From NCBI GenBank assembly GCA_014529385.2, contig CM043960.1, positions 119,358,543-119,422,542 of the forward strand: 64,000 nt of DNA, written 5' to 3'. Under the pieces are notes generated by a model. The model was not told the DNA's origin. It made no database searches and worked only from the letters and a program-made list of their open reading frames with translations. The DNA comes from Adiantum capillus-veneris (Eukaryota; Streptophyta; Polypodiopsida; Polypodiales; Pteridaceae). Made by a program: the position numbers and the translations under genes. This document shows, piece after piece, positions 32,970 to 44,559 of the stretch. Within the stretch, counting starts at the first letter, position 1. Each line of letters starts with the position of its first letter.

Positions 32970-35900
32970 ATGCCAGTGATAATTATTACAAGGATGGGTT
33001 GCAGTCTTGTCCAATGTATGTTTGCCACGACAGGGACGATGCACACAAGTCTAGGAGTGGCGAGTAGTGGAGCTTTTATGGCGCGAACACGTATAACAGT
33101 CAGGAGAGATAGCATTTTTCCTCATAAATCTCATGTGCGACGCTTTCCTCCTGTCAACCATTCGCCATTTCCGAGCTCCGAGGTTTCTTCGCTACAGCCT
33201 CAAACTTCGACCTCTGACAAGATAGTTGACGGTCAGACAACCTTACCAACGACACCAGGCAACGGCTTTAACACAAGTAAGTCCTCTTTGCCTTCGCCTA
33301 TTTCATCGTCGTCGAACTCACAGTGTATGGGTAGATGGAAACGTTCAGAGAAGATGCACGAAACTCTTGAAGAAACCCAGGCTATAGTTGTTGAGGCAAA
33401 GGCAAGCCTTCCTGTTCTCTCATACAGTAAAATCCAAAGATATGTCTTTGTTGATCATGCAATGACTTTGCTACAACTCTGGGATTTGCGAGTTGTGTTG
33501 CAAGCCACAAGGATTTCTTTTCAGACAGATATTATTAAGCAAGTTCTTGATTCCTTTGATGCTGAAACTAGCAGTGTTGTGATAAATAATAGGAAGGTGT
33601 CAGTGACACCAGAGGCCATTGCATTTGCATTTCGGATGCCTAATGAGCCCAAACCGTCTGTGGAAACTTCACAGCAAATAAGTACTGCTCTCAAGGAGGA
33701 TGAAAAAGCTAGAAAGAAGTGCAAGGCAAGTGCTCAAGGAGTTCCAGTAGCAGGACTGAAAGCCTCTGTTGCTTACAGGTTTGTAGCCGAAGCAGTCAGT
33801 CTTAAGAATAACCCAACATATGTGTCAGAGAAATTATTTGCTATGTTGTTCGCCAAGATACTGGATCCACAAGTCCATATCAACCTGTGTCAAATACTCT
33901 CGCATAATGTACTCCAACAGACTACCAAGCTGAAATCTCAAACTGTTTTCAAGGCATGGTATGTTTGGCAATTTCTGTATTGGGCTACTGCTGTAGATGT
34001 TAATGAGCAGGTAAAGCAGGCATGGAGTGAGCAGCCCATTTCTGAACCAAAAAAGATTGAACTGTCCTCAGACGATGAGGAAACGGACAGTCAAACAATT
34101 TCCAAGGACCTGAAAAGGAAAGCCACTGCAGAGGAAGCTGGCAGTTCAAAGAAACCAAGAATTATACTAACCAAAAGCAGTGAATTCTTGAAGAAAATCT
34201 AAAGCCAGGTTCGGGCAGCGAGCACTGAGACAAATGCATCTGATCAGTCAGTTGTCAAACATACAATTGCTACTGGTTCTGGGAAAGATCAGGTAAAGCC
34301 AGTCACTGAGGAGAAGGTACTAGACTAGTCAGGAGACAAAGGCAAGAATCAACTGGATAACGGGAAAGGTCCAACGTCCTCAACTATGTCTGAAACAGTT
34401 CCTGTTATTTCTGGACACCCTCTGCAAAAGCTGGTTAAAAAGGATAAGTTGCAGCAAATGCAAACTCAAAAATTGAGAGGGCATCTCTTAATCACCAAAA
34501 CTGATTATGCATCTCTATCTTATGTGGCTCCTGTGGCAATATATGAACCTGTCGATTCTGATCCAACCACGGTCAAAGACAGATGTTCAGTACTAATACA
34601 GTCTTCTTGGAATACCATTGTCAGTTGTATGGGACAATTGGTGGAGGCTGCTGGATCAGAAGACGAGATCAAAAAGCTTAAGGCTGATTTGACAGAAGCA
34701 CAACATCAGATTGCAACACTCCAGAAATCCCAGGAAGTGCAGAAAATACAACACAAGGTATTGGAAGCTCAATCAGAAAGAGCTCAGTAGTTGTTGAACA
34801 AAAAGCTAGCCAAAGATTAGTCTAAAATTATGATCATAAAAAGTCAAAGGAATGAGGCACTGAGAGCTGTAGAGCGAGCTGAGGCAGGGCTCAGAATGAA
34901 GCGGGCAGAATTCAAGAAGCTGCTAATACACCATACAGCTCTGAAGCGTTCGCTGACTGACAGATACATCTACAATAGCCTGTCTGAAATTTTAAACCCC
35001 GCAGGCAATGCTGTTTTTGACCTAGAAAATTTAAAGTCCTTAATGGAAAGTCTGCAGAGTGATTTGCAAGACAAGGTGGGTGAGTTCAATAATGCTCTGA
35101 TGAACCAAGCCATAATGGATTATATTGAGCAACAGACTTCCCCGGATGAGGAAGAAGAAGATGAACCTGATCAGGAGGAGGATGATGAAGAGACTGGGCA
35201 TACAAAGAATGATGATGATGCCCCACCCCCAGGACCTAGTATTGGTGGGACAGGGCCAGATGAAGGAGGCAAGTCATCACAGCCAGACCAACCAGACCAG
35301 TCTGAGGGACAGCAAGAAGGACAAGAAATAGAACACCAATCGGGTCATCAGTAGACTGAAGAACAGCATCCCAGTAACATTGGGAATCAGTCCACGGATC
35401 ATTCCCATCATAGCAGAGAGGCTAAAGGGAAAATGAAGGTTCAAGATGAAGGACCAGTAAATGATCATCAGCATTCAGTGCAGCTCATTACCTTGAATAA
35501 GCAGCTGAGACATCAACATGCCTCCATCACCAGACAATATCTGGAGGATGATGCTCTCTGGACTGATTTAGAAAGGTTCCAAAGATTATATGTGGGAGCC
35601 AGGGAAATGGTAGAACATTGGAAATCTACTGCTTTCCATGATAAAGAAGCTTGTAGACTACCTGCGCATCCCAGTACAATTCAGGGGTTGGAACAAGTTC
35701 CGGAATGGATACTCAATGCTAATGAGAAAGTGGTAAACCCGCACTGGCAAAGACAGTCTACTGCAGATTGTCAATCGTTAGCTCTAGAACTGGAACTTCT
35801 GCTGGGTAACAAACCAACTTACCGCTGCATGAAGGACGTTAGGGTCCAACTTAAGGATGCTCTGGTACAACTGCAAATTGCCAGAGGAGGTTTGGACCAG

Positions 35901-36771
35901 AGAGTGAAAGACATCCTGGAGGACCAGACAACCACTAGCAAAGGACCTCAAACGCGAATGTCAGTCGGAGCACAGGCAACTGCTCTCCGAACTCTACTCC
36001 AGCTAGTAAGAATTACTAGGAAGATCATGCAACAAGAGAACCAAGCAGTTCTGAATTTCCTAGAATTTGTGCCTGATTCTCCAGTTCTCTTGTATGCTGT
36101 TCCAACAAGAGAAATTGAGTTGCCAAGATTTTTTCCAACGCTGTATCCTCAACATCAAGAACCAGTTGATCGACTCACATATTTCAAAATAACTGATGAG
36201 CTTAGGGATTGGTATGAGCGCTCTACTATGGAATGGAAGACTTGGCAAACATTGCTCAATGATGCTCTTCAAATCAATGACATTCAGGCAATGAAGGAAG
36301 AGCTACAAAGGATTCAGCTGTGTATGGGCCAGTGGAAGATTCAGGTTAGAGGATTGAATAAGATTACTAATCAGCTACTACAGCTCACGGTTGAATCTTC
36401 CAAACTGCTAGAGAAAGACATTGCAGCAAAGCCGGGTTTGGCACCGCAGTACAGGGAGATGGCTGAGATTCTTTTCGAAGCTCGCATCAAAACCAATCAG
36501 CCTCTTCCAGAAGGATGGATCCATACTGCTTCGCATTGTCATAAACTGGCCAGAACCAGACTTAGCAAGGGTAGGCGTATATGATCCTGACACCAAAACC
36601 TATCATTCTCTCACACCTTATGAGGTAGAGATGACCACAGACCAGCAGGATCAGCTTGAGCAGGAGGCCATTTACCGACTGATTCAGAAGGACAATGCTG
36701 ATGCTGGGACTTCTCAGGCACCAACACGGTCAAAGAGCAAGGACACAGTCCAATGGAAGGATACTGGGTAG
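32970..36771 (+). pseudogene. Gypsy ORF3, about 1,270 codons, unknown function
   Basis: A third sense-strand reading frame between pol and the polypurine tract. One frame stays open from 32970 to about 36580, interrupted only by nonsense codons at 34200, 34326, 34788, 34818 and 35352. It then continues in another frame to TAG 36771 after a shift between 36490 and 36580. The true start may be ATG 32970 or ATG 33078. Residues about 150-360 form a folded-looking domain (LQLWDLRVVLQATRISFQTD; VVINNRKVSVTPEAIAFAF; ILDPQVHINLCQILSHNV). It loosely recalls the plant transposon protein domain found in some Athila-like extra ORFs. Next come a coiled-coil stretch (EDEIKKLKADLTEAQHQIAT near 34670), a Glu/Asp-rich acidic segment and Gln/Gly-rich linker (35140-35350), and a large helical C-terminal domain (35433-36580). 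There is no signal peptide or membrane segment. Function is unknown. Confidence 0.8.
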
Positions 36772-37038
36772 TTCTATCTTAGAATTCAGGGGTGACTTTT
36801 CTTTTCAACAGGCAGGGAGAGATGACAACTCCACCTTGGCCTTTCTAGAGCTCTGCATCCTTCACCATCTTCTCAATGTCAGACTCTGACAATCCATCAG
36901 AAGATGGCTTGTCAACATCAGAACCAGACAATTAATTTTTCAGTTCCACATCAAAACCAAACGATGGATTTTTCAGTTTCACGTCAGAATCAGACATGAG
37001 AATTATTCAGAAATTTTGGTATCTTGCCAAAATTCACG

Positions 37039-37052
37039 AAAGAAGGGAAGGA
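37039..37052 (+). promoter_or_regulatory. Polypurine tract of Gypsy element
   Basis: AAAGAAGGGAAGGA ends exactly at the 3' LTR start TGTAGATGG. It is an all-purine 14-base run, as expected for plus-strand priming. Confidence 0.93.
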
Positions 37053-37520
37053 TGTAGATGGTTGGAGAGTCACCATGTGGGAACATGTTCTTAGAAGATG
37101 GGCAACGAATCACTTAGTAATTACTAGAGTAATTACTATAGTAAACCTGAAGCATATAAATAGGGCCCATTACATTGATATCGGGTTGGAAATTGTAATC
37201 ACTTGTATTAGCGCTTTGGGCTATAATTGCACTTGAGCATCAGTGGCAGTATTGTTGGCTATACTTTTTCTCTGTAATCATATTCACTATAATCTCAATC
37301 GTGGTATATATTTAGTGATACTTACTTCTCAACAATCTTCTGAATCTGAATCTGAATCTGAACTTTATTCCAGTCTATAAGTCTGATTCTCATTTCAGTA
37401 TCCACATTTCAGTCTAGTCTCTGATTTCTGTCTAGTCTTCTATCTGAAATATGTCCACACGAGTAGCTGAAATCCTTCAACACTGGAATTAGCTGTCTCA
37501 AGAGATCATCTCCAATTCCA
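37053..37520 (+). repeat. Gypsy 3' LTR (468 bp)
   Basis: Starts TGTAGATGG, ends CCAATTCCA and is followed by the target duplication ATAAG (37521-37525). It carries the same TATAAATA box (37155-37162) and a run of TCTGAA repeats near 37340. Confidence 0.96.
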
Positions 37521-37525
37521 ATAAG

Positions 37526-39313
37526 TTATTGGCCTACCCAAAGGGTAGAGTTGTGTTTTATTTTTGGCCTGCCCAAAGGGAAAAAGCCATAGAAATAGGT
37601 TCTCTTTTTGGCTGGCTAAAAATAGAATCTTTTTTTTGGGACATAAAAATTTAATTGGTGAGTGTTGTGAGCACTCAAGAGAGAGTTATGAGTGCTAGCG
37701 GTGGGTTATTGGAGAATGTTTTTGGATCAAATGGATCCAATGTTGGTAGGTGAATAGGGTTTCAAACTTTAAAGAGGGTATGGTTGCCAAAAAGTCATCA
37801 TTGGCACTGGATGACAAGAGACTTATTGTGAAACTTCTATGACCACCATTTCTTCCACACTTTTTCTTCTCCGCTGAGGCCTTGTCCTAGGTCTCTCTTT
37901 ATAGCTCCTATTTTCATTGCCCCTTAACTTCGTTGGGCCTGTTTGCTTGGCAGTGCATGCTCTCAAGTGGAAAGCCAAAAACACTAGAGCATGGAGCTTC
38001 TACTAGAACATGGATCTTCCTCTACTCTCCCTGCAAAAACCTTACTGCAGTGTACGTTTTGGTGGTGTTTCCTTGTGTGCAAGAGTCATGTAATGGCTCT
38101 TGCTTCCATGGGGGCAAAGGTGCCGTGAGTTAGGGAGAAAGATGAAATCCTTAAGGTTGTATCATCATTAATGAGATAGAAACTTTAAGAATATTGTATT
38201 CAAGATACTGCCCCTGGTTCTTTTCATCCAAGTTACTCCAATTGAGCGTTCTGTCACTTGGCTTCCACATAAGCCTGCATTCAAGGTCGTTGCCCAACAA
38301 AGTCTGCATATTCCCCCTTGCCCTCACTTTTAGTGGGAGTAGTTGTTGGAACAACACGCAAACCTGAGTTGGGGTAGCATGGAGTCTTGCAGTAGGCCAC
38401 AGATTTGCAACAACCTTTGGTTTTGAGGTGTGTGTATCATGTGTAGGAAACGTAGAGCATATGATTGCCTCTCAACCCTTAATCTATTAGTGAGTTTTCG
38501 TTTGTCTTTGTGCACATGTATGTGGAATGCGGGCCTAATTTTTGTGTTTGTACTTAGTTCTTGCATATTCAAGCCTTAAGTTTCTTCATTAGTAGTGTTA
38601 AGATTTTGCCAATAGTACTCGTCTGTGTTGCAATACGCACCCCGAGTTTCTAAATGTACTAGTCCTTGAGGATCTTGTGTCATGCCTCGAGCCTTTTCAT
38701 CTAAAATTTCTTGAGCCCCTTCTTTTTAGCTTTGGCCAATCCTTTTTCTCACTAGCTCAAGGTGCTGGATTGTTTCCAGCGCATGTATTTTGCAAGAACG
38801 GATTTTTTGACCATAAGATGTGTGTTTCCAAATCTGAGCATTTTTTGTTGCATTTCCAAATATGAGTGCTTTTGTGTTGAGGCCCTCACTATTTCATATG
38901 TTTCTTTGGCTCTCTATTGAGGTTACTGCTCTTGTATGTATTTTGAGGTTGAGGTTATCGGTAGCTTATTAAGCACATTTTTTCATATTTTTGAATTATA
39001 TGTGTCATCTGCTTGCATGTTCATCTCTTTGTTAGTGCACTCGTTGGCTAGCCTTGTTTTAATCCTTATTTTTCATTTGGTTGAGCCATGCTCCAAATAT
39101 TCCAATTAAAGCTCACCGGTTCAAATCTGCCAAGGGTTGTTGCAGGAAATTGTATTGTGTTGTATAGGCCCTTCTATCTTTCTCCCAAGTAAAGGGCCTA
39201 TTTTTTCCCTATGTGAGCAGGTACCATTGATCATGCTAGCATGATCTTATGTTTCCCTGCATTGTGAATGTGCAAATGAGAGTTAACAAAATAATAGGTG
39301 ATTGTGGATGAGC
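37526..39313. other. Unassigned DNA right of the Gypsy element
   Basis: No coding domain or transposon end is recognised. Near 39115 there is ACCGGTTCAAATCTGCC, a weak tRNA B-box resemblance without a convincing A-box. The decayed minus-strand Gypsy element at 41-44.5 kb may once have extended into the right part of this stretch, but I see no integrase motif to prove it. Confidence 0.4.
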
Positions 39314-39318
39314 TACCA

Positions 39319-39591
39319 TGTTGGGTTCCAAGCCCAAGTTTGGTTTAGTCATGTCTGGCCATAGGAACATCTCCCAAAGGCATGCAGTTAGCAAAGTTAG
39401 TTTGCATGGCAAGTTTCATCTATATGTATGTAAAAGTATTTTGATTTAACACAAGCAATAACAATAACATGTGTTTTACTTATTGTGTTGATTATCTCTC
39501 TCTCCATCTCGTTCATGCCCTCTCTGCTCTGCACGCTCAAGGAACCATGGCCCCCCTTCGTCGGCATCCACCCTAAATGCTGCTCCCAACA
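39319..39591 (+). repeat. Small LTR element, 5' LTR (273 bp)
   Basis: Starts TGTTGGGTTCCAAGCCC and ends GCTCCCAACA, with clear short inverted ends (TGTTGGG and CCCAACA). Highly similar to 40713-40976 apart from a small indel region around 39440-39465. Confidence 0.93.
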
Positions 39592-39592
39592 A

Positions 39593-39604
39593 TGGTATCA
39601 GAGC
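39593..39604 (+). promoter_or_regulatory. Primer-binding site, initiator tRNA-Met
   Basis: TGGTATCAGAGC lies one base after the 5' LTR, identical to the Copia site at 7142 and to the minus-strand site at 44547-44558. Confidence 0.93.
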
Positions 39605-40712
39605 TCAGGTGATGTGGGCTATGGCATTTTGAAATGTCGTTGCATGTTCTAGGTGGGTACAACTCAGGCGCTCCAAGCAGGCACTTTTGCGTGCATATCA
39701 AAAGGCAGGTGCAGTTGCTGCAGGTGGTGCAACAAAGATCCCTTGGCAACTTGGTGGCCGTTAGGTGCAGATAAAGTGTTTCACAAAAATCAGGTGTCAA
39801 TATAAGCAGTTCCATTTTTGCCATGGTGGTGCTGCAACATCATATCGAAACGCTGTCAACATTGGCATCTCAAAACGCTATTGCCCTAGTCCATAGAGGT
39901 AGCGTAGGCAATTTTGAAACACAGGCCTAGGAAAAGGTGGTGCTTCTCAAAATGCCTTATAGGGGGGTGCAACAAAATACTACAAAATGGTTAGCATTTT
40001 GAAATGCCACCTGTTGTAGGAATAGGAGGTTGCAACGAAATGTACTTGTCAGTTGATGAAATTGAAGTAGTTTTGTCAAGCCTTTTGAAACGTTGCCTGT
40101 GGAGAGTTTTGCAAGATTGTCCAAAGACAAAGAGAAACACAGACAAGATATTTAGGAAAGCCTTATTGAGTTCCATATACATCACAAGGTACAAGAAGAA
40201 GTTCATTTTGTCAAGGGTATACGCATGTAGATATAATAGCCATCAATGATACTAGTTATTACACTTTGTGAAGATTCAAAGATGGTGTTCAAATTTGATA
40301 AGCTCGACGGATCCAAATCTAGGTTGATACCATTCAAGGGAAGCAAGCTCTCTTTCAACTCATTTTGGATTTTTGGACATATTCTTCAACTGCTTTTTCA
40401 ATCTAATTGTCCTAGCCATAAATCCTATTTTGTAATTTCTTTATGTTGTCATAAATCTGTTGTCAGTTATTTCCATGTAGTCAAATTTTGTACGGGTTAT
40501 AGACACTGCCACAAGTCAGTGGTAAGACCACCCTTTTATGTTTTATTTTGATTTTTGGTTGTCTCACACTAATGGTTGCCTAAGGGAAGTATACACACAC
40601 ACCTATGTTATTGTCGGGGGAAGGGGGATTCTACTCATAGTTTCACGTGATTGAACTCTACCATGGTTTGTCTTGATTCCATAGTAAGTGGTTTGGGCTT
40701 GAGGAGGCGGGT

Positions 40713-40976
40713 TGTTGGGTTCCAAGCCCAAGTTTGGTTTAGTCATGTCTACCCGTGGGAGCAGCTCCCAAAGGCATGCAGTTAGCAGAGTTAGTTTGCA
40801 TGGCAAGTTTCATCTATATGCATGTAAAAGGCAATACAAGCAGTCTCAAAAGTGTGTGTTTTACTTGTTGTGTTGACTATCTCTCTCTCCATCTCGTTCA
40901 TCCCCTCTCTGCTCTGTACGCTCAAGGAACCATGGCTCCCCATCGTCGACATCCACCCTAGTTGTTGCTCCCAACA
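40713..40976 (+). repeat. Small LTR element, 3' LTR (264 bp)
   Basis: Partner of 39319-39591. It is preceded by the purine-rich GAGGAGGCGGG (40701-40711), a plausible polypurine tract, and ends CCCAACA at 40976. Confidence 0.93.
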
Positions 40977-40981
40977 TACAA

Positions 40982-43900
40982 TTGGTTGTTATGCCCTACA
41001 GATGATGTGCTACTTCTGAATTCTTGGAGTCCTAGCTTAGTGTTTGGGGTCTCTAGAGATGATAGTTCATGTTGGTGTGTTGCAACTATGTATCAAACTC
41101 ATTGGAAGGGATTCCTCTTAAAGTATTTGCCTTGGTGACTGGTTCTTCTTTGTGTGGTATGGGTGTTGATCATTCTCTTTCTTTTTGAGTGTGATTGATT
41201 ATGCTTACCAGCAATATGAGCAATATGAAAGTTGAATTGTGAAAGGAAATTTTCCCACCTCATATGTTTGTCGAAAAAGCTTGGTTTGCATCATGAAGTA
41301 CTTGAGACTTTGGTGGACCGTTTGTAAGATGAATAGAGTCCCCAAAAGATAGTGCTTCCATGGGTCTAGGGTATGCAGAACAGCTAGTAGCTCCTTTTTG
41401 TATACACCCAACACTTCAACTTTCATATGCTATGGCATGCCTTCTTGGATCACGACTTCTCCAGGGAAATCTCCACAAGCATCACATTGCACCTCAAATG
41501 GCTTTGAGAGATACGGTAGTGTAAGCACTGGTTGGGAGGTAAGTTTTCTTTAAGCTTGTCAAAAGCATTTTTCTCATTTGTAATCCATGAATACTTAACG
41601 TTTTTCTTTGTTAATTCATGTAATGGTCCTGCTATTAGTGAGAAATTTTCAATGAACCATCTATAGTATGCACACATACCAATAAAGCTTTGTAGCTCAT
41701 TTGAATTCCTTTGGTTAGGCCATCCTTTCATTAACTCTAACCTTGAAGGCATGAAAATATATTCTTAAAAGACCAAACGTTGTGAGAAAAGTGGTCTTTA
41801 CAATATATTTATTCACTATACTTATTTGATGATAGCCACTTTTAAGGTCAATCCTATTGAAGTAGGTAGATCCTTGTAGCTTATCAAACTGATCTTCTAC
41901 CTACGGTACAGGAAATTTGATTTTGATAGGGATTCGGTTTAGTGCTCTATTATCAACACACGTATGATATGTGCCGTCTTTCTCTTGCACTAGTAGGATT
42001 GGTGAACAAAAGGGAGAGAAAATAGGTCTCACCATCCCCTTATCTACCAAATCATGCACTTGCCTCATAATCTCCTCTTGTTGAGCTTGAGAAACTCTAA
42101 AAGGAGGCTTATTATGCGGTGAGCTCCTAGGTAGAAGCTCTGTTCTATGGTCATCATCCCCACGTTTTGGAGGTAGCTCTCTAGGAATACCATCGATAAA
42201 AACATCTTGGTTTAGGAAATTAGACAACTTTAATTCCTCTTGTTTTTTATCATTGTTACTTAAAACATTAGGGTCATTTATGGATTCTTTGACAAAAAAT
42301 TATGTACGCAAAAAATGAGCTTTTCATTGGCTTATCAAAAGCATGTGAATTTACAAGAGGTATAGTACAACCCGACTTGTTAGCATTTATATACATGCTT
42401 TTTTCCCTATAAGTGAAATAAATTCTCCTTTTAGGGAACTTCATGTTGGCGGCCATGTGGTTGAACCATGGTGCCCCTAGGATAACATCCTCATGCTGGA
42501 GAGGGGAGATGAAAAAGTCTTCTTTGTTGACATAGCTCTGGACATGAAGCCTTGATTTTCCAATCAAGGGAGTAGTGGAGCTTTTTGTCCCATGAAATCT
42601 CCATCAATAGTCATGGTATCTCCCATCTTGAAAGCTTGTATACCCAATTTAGTGGCCAACTCCTTTGATATGAAGTTGTGAGTAGATCCAGGGTCAAACG
42701 GGATAAGGGCATCATGTTCCCTCACCTTTCCCCAAGAATGGGAAAGAGATTATCATTTACAATGAGTATCCTTCTTTGGAGCTTCAATTGTGGAATCTCT
42801 AAGAGTCTCATTGCATGCATTTATTTTGGGGTAATAACGATAACCATGTCCTTGCTCCCCACACTTGAAACATTTATGGTCCTTGCAAAAAGCCTCTAAC
42901 TCTTCAGGAGAGAGTTTATTTTTACCTTTGTAAACTCCTTTCTCCTTGGTCTTGTTTTGTTGTTGTTGTTCTTGGAGTTACCTTGGGAAGAGTTTTGAGA
43001 ATTGTTCTTCCCTCTTGATTCATTTCATTCTTTGTTTTCCATGGGCTTAGCATTCCTTTTAGCCCCTTGTTGGAAATTGATGCATGAAGAAACCATAGTG
43101 TGGTGGATGACTTCGATGATGGTCCTAGGCCTTTGAGAGTTGACATACTCGGTCATTTCTTTAGGTAGTCTCGCACAAAATTGTTGCTATTTCTTGACAA
43201 AGTATATCTTTTGGAAGACTGTAGCTTTGAGATGTAAATCCCAAAACTTGTTCATATACTTGTGGATAGACTCGTTGGGAGTAGCTTCAAGCTTTTTCAT
43301 TCTGTGAGCACTTTATCTTTGGCATCGCTTGCAAGAAATTGCTTCATGATGGAAATTCCTAGAGCTTTCCATGTCTGTGGAGCTTCCCCATTGCCACAGA
43401 GGCTAGCCTATCATTTTCAGGAAGACTTTTGGAAGTGCATAGCTACATGACGTAGCTTAGAGGATTTTGTGAAGTCCTCATGTCCAAAGGCCGCATTGAA
43501 TTGTTGGATAAAGGTGAAGACTTTGTCCGTAGCACCAAAGGTACCATCATAGGTGAGAAAAGAGATGCTCTTTCCTCACTCCTTGAACTTCTTAAGCTTG
43601 TAGGACCTTTTCCAAGCATCATAGGATTTGAAATGTCCTCTCCTCTTGTATTCTCTAGGAGAATAGCCACTGGTTTCATCAAAAGAGGAGAAAGATGTTG
43701 AAGATGAAGAAGAGGGTGACCTCTTTCTTTCCTTCTTATTTATTTGGTCCCCCTCTTCCCTATAAGACTAACAAGGAGAAAAACTATGCGGAAATCGTTT
43801 CCTCTTGGGAGGAGTTGGGTACCTTTGAGGCCGCCATCTTCACAGACCCACATCAGAGTAACTTGGAGAGTTGCTTCTTCTCTTTCAATGGTTTCTTCTT

Positions 43901-44546
43901 CTTCTTCTTGCACCGGAGAGAGTCTTCTTTTGGAAGTCTCATTACAAGGCTTCCTAGGCTCTCTCTCGTCTTTGGGAGCTTGAAGAGTTCCATAGTTGCG
44001 AAGTTGCTGGGGAACTTTGGCTTGTAAGGAGGGGTTGCCCATAGCTTGTTGCAGCCTAGTAGCAAGATAATTCACAAATATGGGAGCATCATTAGTAAGA
44101 CCTTCATGTGCAAAATCAAAGTTTTCAATATTCATTCTACTCTCTTTATTATTGTCAACCATGCTAATTAAACTTAGGTATATGCTACTTTGTGATTTGG
44201 TACCCTCAAGAACCTTAGTTGCTACTCTTCTTTACTTTTGAAAATTAGCTCTCAAGCAGTCATACCCGTGGTTTAGAGACTGTTGATTGCAAAGAGAAGT
44301 GGAGAGGGTCTGGTTGATTATGGTTTGTGTTGAGCTTGCTAGTAGCTCAAAATTGGTTAAGCCAAAGGCAAGCCCCAAAAGACTCCATTATTAAGTCTAT
44401 AGTTCCCAATGGTATACCTCAAACTAAGTCATTCTCAACCAATATAATAGATCCCTGTCCCACTTACCCTCTTGTAATAGATAGGTCCAACTTTTCATGG
44501 ACAACTTAAGGACCATTCTTCTTAAGAAAGAAAAGACAAACCAATA
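40982..44546 (-). pseudogene. Decayed Ty3/Gypsy gag-pol, minus strand
   Basis: Read from high to low coordinates. Gag fragments lie at 44162-43740 (NIENFDFAHEGLTNDAPIFV) and onward. A knuckle near 42875-42835 reads CFKCGEQGHGYRYYP with the last cysteine lost. A protease C-terminal part is DVILGAPWFNHM near 42480. RT starts with PPFRVSQAQQEEIMRQVHDL and FSPFCSPILLVQEKDGTYHT (42140-41960). The connection region is NELQSFIGMCAYYRWFIENF near 41690. RNase H remnants are at 41426-41205. The RT and gag style recalls chromoviruses, but the integrase and any chromodomain are absent. The element is lost at 40981, where the small LTR element is inserted. Frames are broken throughout. Confidence 0.85.
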
Positions 44547-44558
44547 GCTCTGATACCA
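44547..44558 (-). promoter_or_regulatory. Primer-binding site of minus-strand Gypsy element
   Basis: On the minus strand TGGTATCAGAGC, the tRNA-Met site, lies just inside an LTR edge whose plus-strand reading starts TGTAACGG at 44560. It confirms that the element reads leftward. Confidence 0.9.
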
Positions 44559-44559
44559 A

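Larger units (their letters stand above)
26515..37520 (+). mobile_element. Ty3/Gypsy LTR retrotransposon, Tat/Athila-like, with extra 3' ORF (11.0 kb)
   Basis: Complete by structure. It has 468-bp LTRs at both ends, a primer site, gag with three zinc knuckles, protease, RT, RNase H, integrase, then a third ORF of about 3.8 kb, a polypurine tract and the 3' LTR. The perfect target duplication ATAAG lies at 26510-26514 and 37521-37525. Integrase after RT makes it Gypsy. The absence of a chromodomain and an NGAKIKLYY-type pol end point to the Tat/Athila (non-chromovirus) side. I count 21 differences between the two LTRs by eye (about 95.5% identity), so the insertion is moderately recent. The coding frames are interrupted by about 20 nonsense codons and three frameshifts. 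Confidence 0.95.
39319..40976 (+). mobile_element. Small non-autonomous LTR retrotransposon (1.66 kb)
   Basis: Two LTRs of 273 and 264 bp flank about 1.1 kb. A tRNA-Met primer site follows the left LTR and a purine tract precedes the right one. Flanks TACCA (39314-39318) and TACAA (40977-40981) match at 4 of 5 and are the probable target duplication. The interior has no protease, integrase or RT. A short FKFDKLDGSKSRL frame near 40275 resembles the first residues of a Copia-type Gag. The size fits a small gag-remnant or SMART/TRIM-like derivative that depends on a helper. Confidence 0.88.

Noticed and set aside
32970..34202. A 410-residue frame taken as a host gene
   Set aside because: It lies between pol and the polypurine tract of a structurally complete Gypsy element with matching LTRs and TSD, and the frame continues past its stop. 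It belongs to the element.
39061..39180. tRNA gene or SINE at ACCGGTTCAAATCTGCC
   Set aside because: Only a B-box-like string is present. No cloverleaf, A-box or terminator can be drawn.
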